From NCBI GenBank assembly GCA_910585795.1, contig CAJUFV010000132.1:1-10345 (forward strand): DNA of 10,345 nt, read 5' to 3'. Positions 7,513-10,345 of the stretch are shown one piece after another. A program made the translations under genes and the position numbers. The notes under the pieces are model-generated. The model was not told the origin of the DNA. It did no database searches and was given only the letters and a program-made list of their open reading frames with translations. Each line of letters starts with the position of its first letter. Position 1 is the first letter of the stretch. The DNA is from an uncultured Clostridia bacterium. GTDB lineage: Bacteria; Bacillota; Clostridia; UBA1381.

Positions 7513-10197
7513 TTAATTCATAACAGTAATTTTATTTATACTGACTGCTGTCGGACAGTCAATAGAGAGACTGCCGTTTAGAGTATGTACTGTGAAGTCA
7601 ATGTATGCTGCCGCGGTTTTACCGTCTGTACCACTGACAGTTACACTTGTGTTTATACTATCATTAATTTTTGTGTTTATAATGAGCTGTGAAATTTCAG
7701 GCGCGTCTGCTGTATAGTTTATGCAGAGCAGATGCTTACCTGTTTTGTTATATTTAATGTTAACCGTTTCGTTATTTTTTGGATAGTTAAGCTCGAAAAC
7801 AGTTTCAAGCTCATTTATTTTATCCTTTAGCGATTTTTTAGGTTTGCCGCCGTTTTTAATAAATCGTTCAAAGGAGTGAGTAGTCATTATATAGTTTAAA
7901 ATATTTATTACATTTCTTTGCAGCTGTCCTCTTGTAAGTGTTCCATTTTCCAAACTTTCTGTAATATTATCGTTTATTTTAAGAGCGTTTGTGGTCAGCA
8001 TAAAAACATCATTCTGCGCTTCGGCCATTTCGCGGAGATTTTGCTTTTTACTGCTTTCTTTACTAAGTTTTGGCCACCAGTCTGTCATAACAAATCCCTT
8101 GTAGTCCCACTCCTCGCGCAGAATTATGCTGTTTAGTTCATAATTTACTGCTGTCCAGTGTTCGTTTATGGGATTATATGAGGTCATAATTGATTTTGCA
8201 CCGCCTTCCTTTACAGTCATTTCAAAACCCTTTAGGTAAATTTCTCTTAATGCTCTTTCCGAAATTACTGATACTGCGTCACGTCTGAAGAATTCCTGTG
8301 AATTTGCCGCAAAATGCTTGACTGTAGCCGTATTACCGTATATATTCATACCTCTTATAAGAGCGGACGCGATTTTTCCTGTAAGATACGGATCTTCTGA
8401 TAGGTATTCAAAGTTTCTGCCGTTAAGAGGGGAGCGGTGAATATTTATTCCGGGACCAAGCAGCGAGTCGATATTGTGGGTACACAGTTCAATACTGGCA
8501 TATTCATAAAGCTTTTCGGCGGCTTCAGTATCCCAAGTACAGGCAATAAGCGTGCCGTTTGGCATACTGGTTGCTGTATCGCCGTTATCCATACGAATTC
8601 CGGAAGGACCATCTGCTAAGCATATTACAGGTATTCCGAATTCTGTGAGTGAAGCAGTTACTCCTCCGAAAGCTCCGACACATCCGGGACGGGTTTTCTG
8701 CGATGAAGGTCCCTCGCCTGTAATCATACACTTCAGGTCATTATCTGATAGTTGAGCAGTAAAAGCCTCTATTGTGCTTCTGCCCTCTTTAACGTCAAGC
8801 AGCTTGATTCCGCGGTTACCGGTATATTTAAGGCTTTTAGGAAGATTATTCTGTATTCTTTTATTATAGTCAATTGTTCTTGTTGATACGCTTCTGTAGG
8901 CAGGTTTGAAATTTTCCGTAGGATAAAGAATATCAAAATCACGTTCCGGCGCGAGAGCCTCAGAGCATTGTCTGGTAATCGTAAGCGTATTAATATTAAA
9001 TGTGAATATTTTTTCCGCAGAGCGCACGCATTTACCAATATAAATACTGTATTCTCCCGCTTCAAGAACATAACAGGATTTATGTCCTGTAATTCCACTG
9101 TCATCATATGCCGCCATGTCTAAAATGTTAATTTCAAGGGTTATATTTTCATGTTCATTTGGAGATAGAGGCTTTGTCTTAAAAAAGGCGCAAAGCTCTC
9201 GGCGGCTTTTACCAAGACGTCCCTGAGGTGCGGAAAAATATATTTGTATAACCTCACGTCCGATTCTGATTCCGGTATTTGTAACGGTTATATCAATGGA
9301 CAACTTATGTTCAAGCAGCGCGGAGTTGTTTACTGTTATGTTGAAGTCTGTATAGGAAAGACCAAAACCAAACGGGTATAATACTTTTTCCGGAGCAAAG
9401 GTTTCAAAATAACGGTAGCCTACATAAATATCTTCCTGATATAAATTGAAAGCTTTATCGCCGAAGTTTTTGCTGCTTGGATAATCGGAAATACTTTTGG
9501 CTATAGTATCAGATAGTCTGCCGCATGGATTAACATTACCTGACAGAACATCAGCGACGGCATGGCCGCCCTCCTGACCGCCCTGCCATATATACATAAC
9601 AGCTTTTATATTATATTTTTCCACCCAGCTCATGTCAATTATATTTCCAACATTAAGCAGGACAATAGTATTTTCAAAATATTTTGAGATGATTTCCATT
9701 AGTTTTTCTTCTTCATCGGTAAGATACCAGCTTCCTTTTTCAGGAGCATTGTCTCTGTCCTCACCTGCTGTTCGTCCTATAACAATGACAGCGACGTCTG
9801 ATTTTTCACGCGCTGATTTTACAATATTTTCGTCCGGAAGCATTTCCTTTTGGAACCATGGTTCAGTTGCCCAGCCTTTACCCTCGTCAAACGGATTTTT
9901 TTTAATCCATTCTTTGTAGATATCAATAAGCTCTGTATTTATATTTATTTTAGAGTTTGCGAGTGCTCCATCAATGATATTCACTGTGTATTCGGTATGT
10001 ACAAGTCCTCCGGAGCCTGTGCCGCTTTTTATATAATTTATTTGTGTTCTGCCAAAAAATGAAACAGTGTTTTCAGGCTTTATCGGCAGAATATTATTTG
10101 CGTTTTTTAATAATACACAGCCTTCAGCCGCGAGCTTTCTTGAGTGGTCTGCTAAAGGAGCATATGGTTTTTCATCAAGTGTTTTCCAGTTTATCAT
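7513..10197 (-). CDS. GH3-family beta-glycosidase with permuted domain order
   Basis: Predicted retaining exo-beta-glycosidase (beta-glucosidase or similar) acting in the cytoplasm; no signal peptide is present. The 894-residue protein has the GH3 domains in reverse order. The (alpha/beta)6 sandwich comes first (about 15-282), with the LLKNANNILPI strand, GEDRDNA loop, QGGQEGG and GRLSDT motifs and YPFGFGLSYT. An FnIII-like domain follows (about 285-400), then the TIM barrel (about 475-780) with LADGPSGIR (527-535), GPGINIHRSPLNGRNFEYLSEDPY (581-604), VKHFAANSQE (626-635) and FVMTDWW (702-708). D706 matches the GH3 nucleophile and E146 is the likely acid/base. A further 100 or so residues at the C-terminus look beta-rich. 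This order is known from some Ruminococcus and Butyrivibrio beta-glucosidases, so it is an accepted subgroup. The ATG at 10197 is preceded by AAGAAAGG (10215-10208) at 10 nt. GH3 specificity (glucose, xylose, galactose or others) cannot be read here. Confidence 0.93.
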   Translation of the reverse strand: MINWKTLDEKPYAPLADHSRKLAAEGCVLLKNANNILPIKPENTVSFFGRTQINYIKSGTGSGGLVHTEYTVNIIDGALANSKININTELIDIYKEWIKKNPFDEGKGWATEPWFQKEMLPDENIVKSAREKSDVAVIVIGRTAGEDRDNAPEKGSWYLTDEEEKLMEIISKYFENTIVLLNVGNIIDMSWVEKYNIKAVMYIWQGGQEGGHAVADVLSGNVNPCGRLSDTIAKSISDYPSSKNFGDKAFNLYQEDIYVGYRYFETFAPEKVLYPFGFGLSYTDFNITVNNSALLEHKLSIDITVTNTGIRIGREVIQIYFSAPQGRLGKSRRELCAFFKTKPLSPNEHENITLEINILDMAAYDDSGITGHKSCYVLEAGEYSIYIGKCVRSAEKIFTFNINTLTITRQCSEALAPERDFDILYPTENFKPAYRSVSTRTIDYNKRIQNNLPKSLKYTGNRGIKLLDVKEGRSTIEAFTAQLSDNDLKCMITGEGPSSQKTRPGCVGAFGGVTASLTEFGIPVICLADGPSGIRMDNGDTATSMPNGTLIACTWDTEAAEKLYEYASIELCTHNIDSLLGPGINIHRSPLNGRNFEYLSEDPYLTGKIASALIRGMNIYGNTATVKHFAANSQEFFRRDAVSVISERALREIYLKGFEMTVKEGGAKSIMTSYNPINEHWTAVNYELNSIILREEWDYKGFVMTDWWPKLSKESSKKQNLREMAEAQNDVFMLTTNALKINDNITESLENGTLTRGQLQRNVINILNYIMTTHSFERFIKNGGKPKKSLKDKINELETVFELNYPKNNETVNIKYNKTGKHLLCINYTADAPEISQLIINTKINDSINTSVTVSGTDGKTAAAYIDFTVHTLNGSLSIDCPTAVSINKITVMN

Positions 10198-10229
10198 TAA
10201 TATAAAGCCTTTCTTAAAATATAGAATTG

Positions 10230-10258
10230 ATTATACTTTATCATATTACAGATGATAA
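10230..10258 (-). promoter_or_regulatory. Promoter of the GH3 gene
   Basis: On the minus strand, TATAAT (10235-10230, perfect -10) lies 17 nt from TTATCA (10258-10253, 4 of 6 to the -35 consensus). The predicted transcription start is near 10223, giving a leader of about 25 nt that contains the ribosome site AAGAAAGG. A TTGACT further upstream (10264-10259) is 23 nt from this -10, too far to be its partner. The weak -35 suggests that an activator may help or that the promoter is modest. Confidence 0.65.
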
Positions 10259-10261
10259 AGT
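10235..10261. promoter_or_regulatory. Palindromic operator candidate over the GH3 promoter
   Basis: Two perfect 10-bp arms, ACTTTATCAT (10235-10244) and ATGATAAAGT (10252-10261), flank a 7-nt spacer. The palindrome covers the -35 box, the spacer and the last -10 base of the GH3 promoter. It is AT-rich and lacks a T-tract, and it lies upstream of the start of transcription, so it is not a terminator. Its position suits a repressor that blocks RNA polymerase, such as a dimeric sugar-responsive regulator. No regulator family can be assigned from the sequence. Confidence 0.6.
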
Positions 10262-10277
10262 CAATAACAAAAAATCT

Positions 10278-10311
10278 GATATGTTTTACTTTTCATAGTA
10301 TGGAACATATC
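10278..10311. promoter_or_regulatory. Second inverted repeat in the divergent intergenic region
   Basis: Perfect 8-bp arms GATATGTT (10278-10285) and AACATATC (10304-10311) are separated by 18 nt, which also contains the small palindrome CATAGTATG (10294-10302). The right arm directly abuts the -35 box of the outward promoter at 10312. The arms differ in sequence from the palindrome at 10235, so a second regulator or a chance match are both possible in AT-rich DNA. Confidence 0.35.
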
Positions 10312-10340
10312 TTTACAAAAACGTCGAATATTGATATAAT
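10312..10340 (+). promoter_or_regulatory. Outward-facing SigA-type promoter for a gene beyond the right edge
   Basis: TTTACA (10312-10317) and TATAAT (10335-10340) are separated by 17 nt, the same hexamers and spacing as the GH88 promoter at 3183. The transcription start would be near position 10347, just past the window, so a plus-strand gene divergent from GH3 is expected there. In comparable loci this is often a transcription factor or another glycosidase, but nothing here tells which. Confidence 0.65.
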
Positions 10341-10345
10341 ATATT

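Noticed and set aside
8769..9107. A 112-codon open frame on the same strand as the GH3 gene but in another frame
   Set aside because: It lies wholly inside the GH3 coding region, its protein has no recognisable features, and the GH3 frame is continuous through it.
10067..10255. A small plus-strand open frame across the GH3 start and its promoter
   Set aside because: It overlaps the conserved N-terminus of GH3 on the other strand and has no family resemblance.

Overview
The window looks like a glycan-utilisation locus from a low-GC Gram-positive bacterium, most likely a gut or rumen clostridium (Lachnospiraceae/Oscillospirales type). The base composition is AT-rich, Shine-Dalgarno sites are strong AGGAGG-type, promoters are SigA-like (TTTACA-N17-TATAAT), TTG starts are used, and an ATPase-less CUT1 sugar transporter sits beside intracellular glycosidases. 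I cannot name the species.

Layout. Positions 41-3163 (+) hold a three-gene transporter operon: a lipoprotein solute-binding protein followed by two CUT1-type permeases. It ends in a GC-rich hairpin at 3175-3201. A very good promoter overlaps that hairpin and drives a GH88 unsaturated glucuronyl hydrolase (3248-4423, +). A GH127 beta-L-arabinofuranosidase-type enzyme (4519-7437, +) follows after 95 nt, begins at a TTG codon and carries extra N- and C-terminal regions. A shared bidirectional hairpin (7451-7490) separates it from a convergent GH3 glycosidase gene (10197-7513, -) whose domains are in the permuted order (sandwich, FnIII, TIM barrel). The 148-nt right edge holds the GH3 promoter with a 10-7-10 palindrome across it, a second inverted repeat, and a strong promoter pointing out of the window.

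How the parts fit (inference). The transporter brings in an oligosaccharide. GH88, GH127 and GH3 have no signal peptides and would dismantle it in the cytoplasm. GH88 removes a 4,5-unsaturated uronic acid left by an extracellular polysaccharide lyase, GH127 removes beta-L-arabinofuranose (or a related sugar), and GH3 removes a beta-linked neutral sugar. A branched plant glycan with uronic acid and arabinose, such as pectin side chains, arabinogalactan-protein glycan or gum, fits best. The lyase, the transporter ATPase and the regulator are not in the window. I found no RNA gene, insertion sequence, phage gene or CRISPR array, and no gene-free stretch longer than 300 bases.
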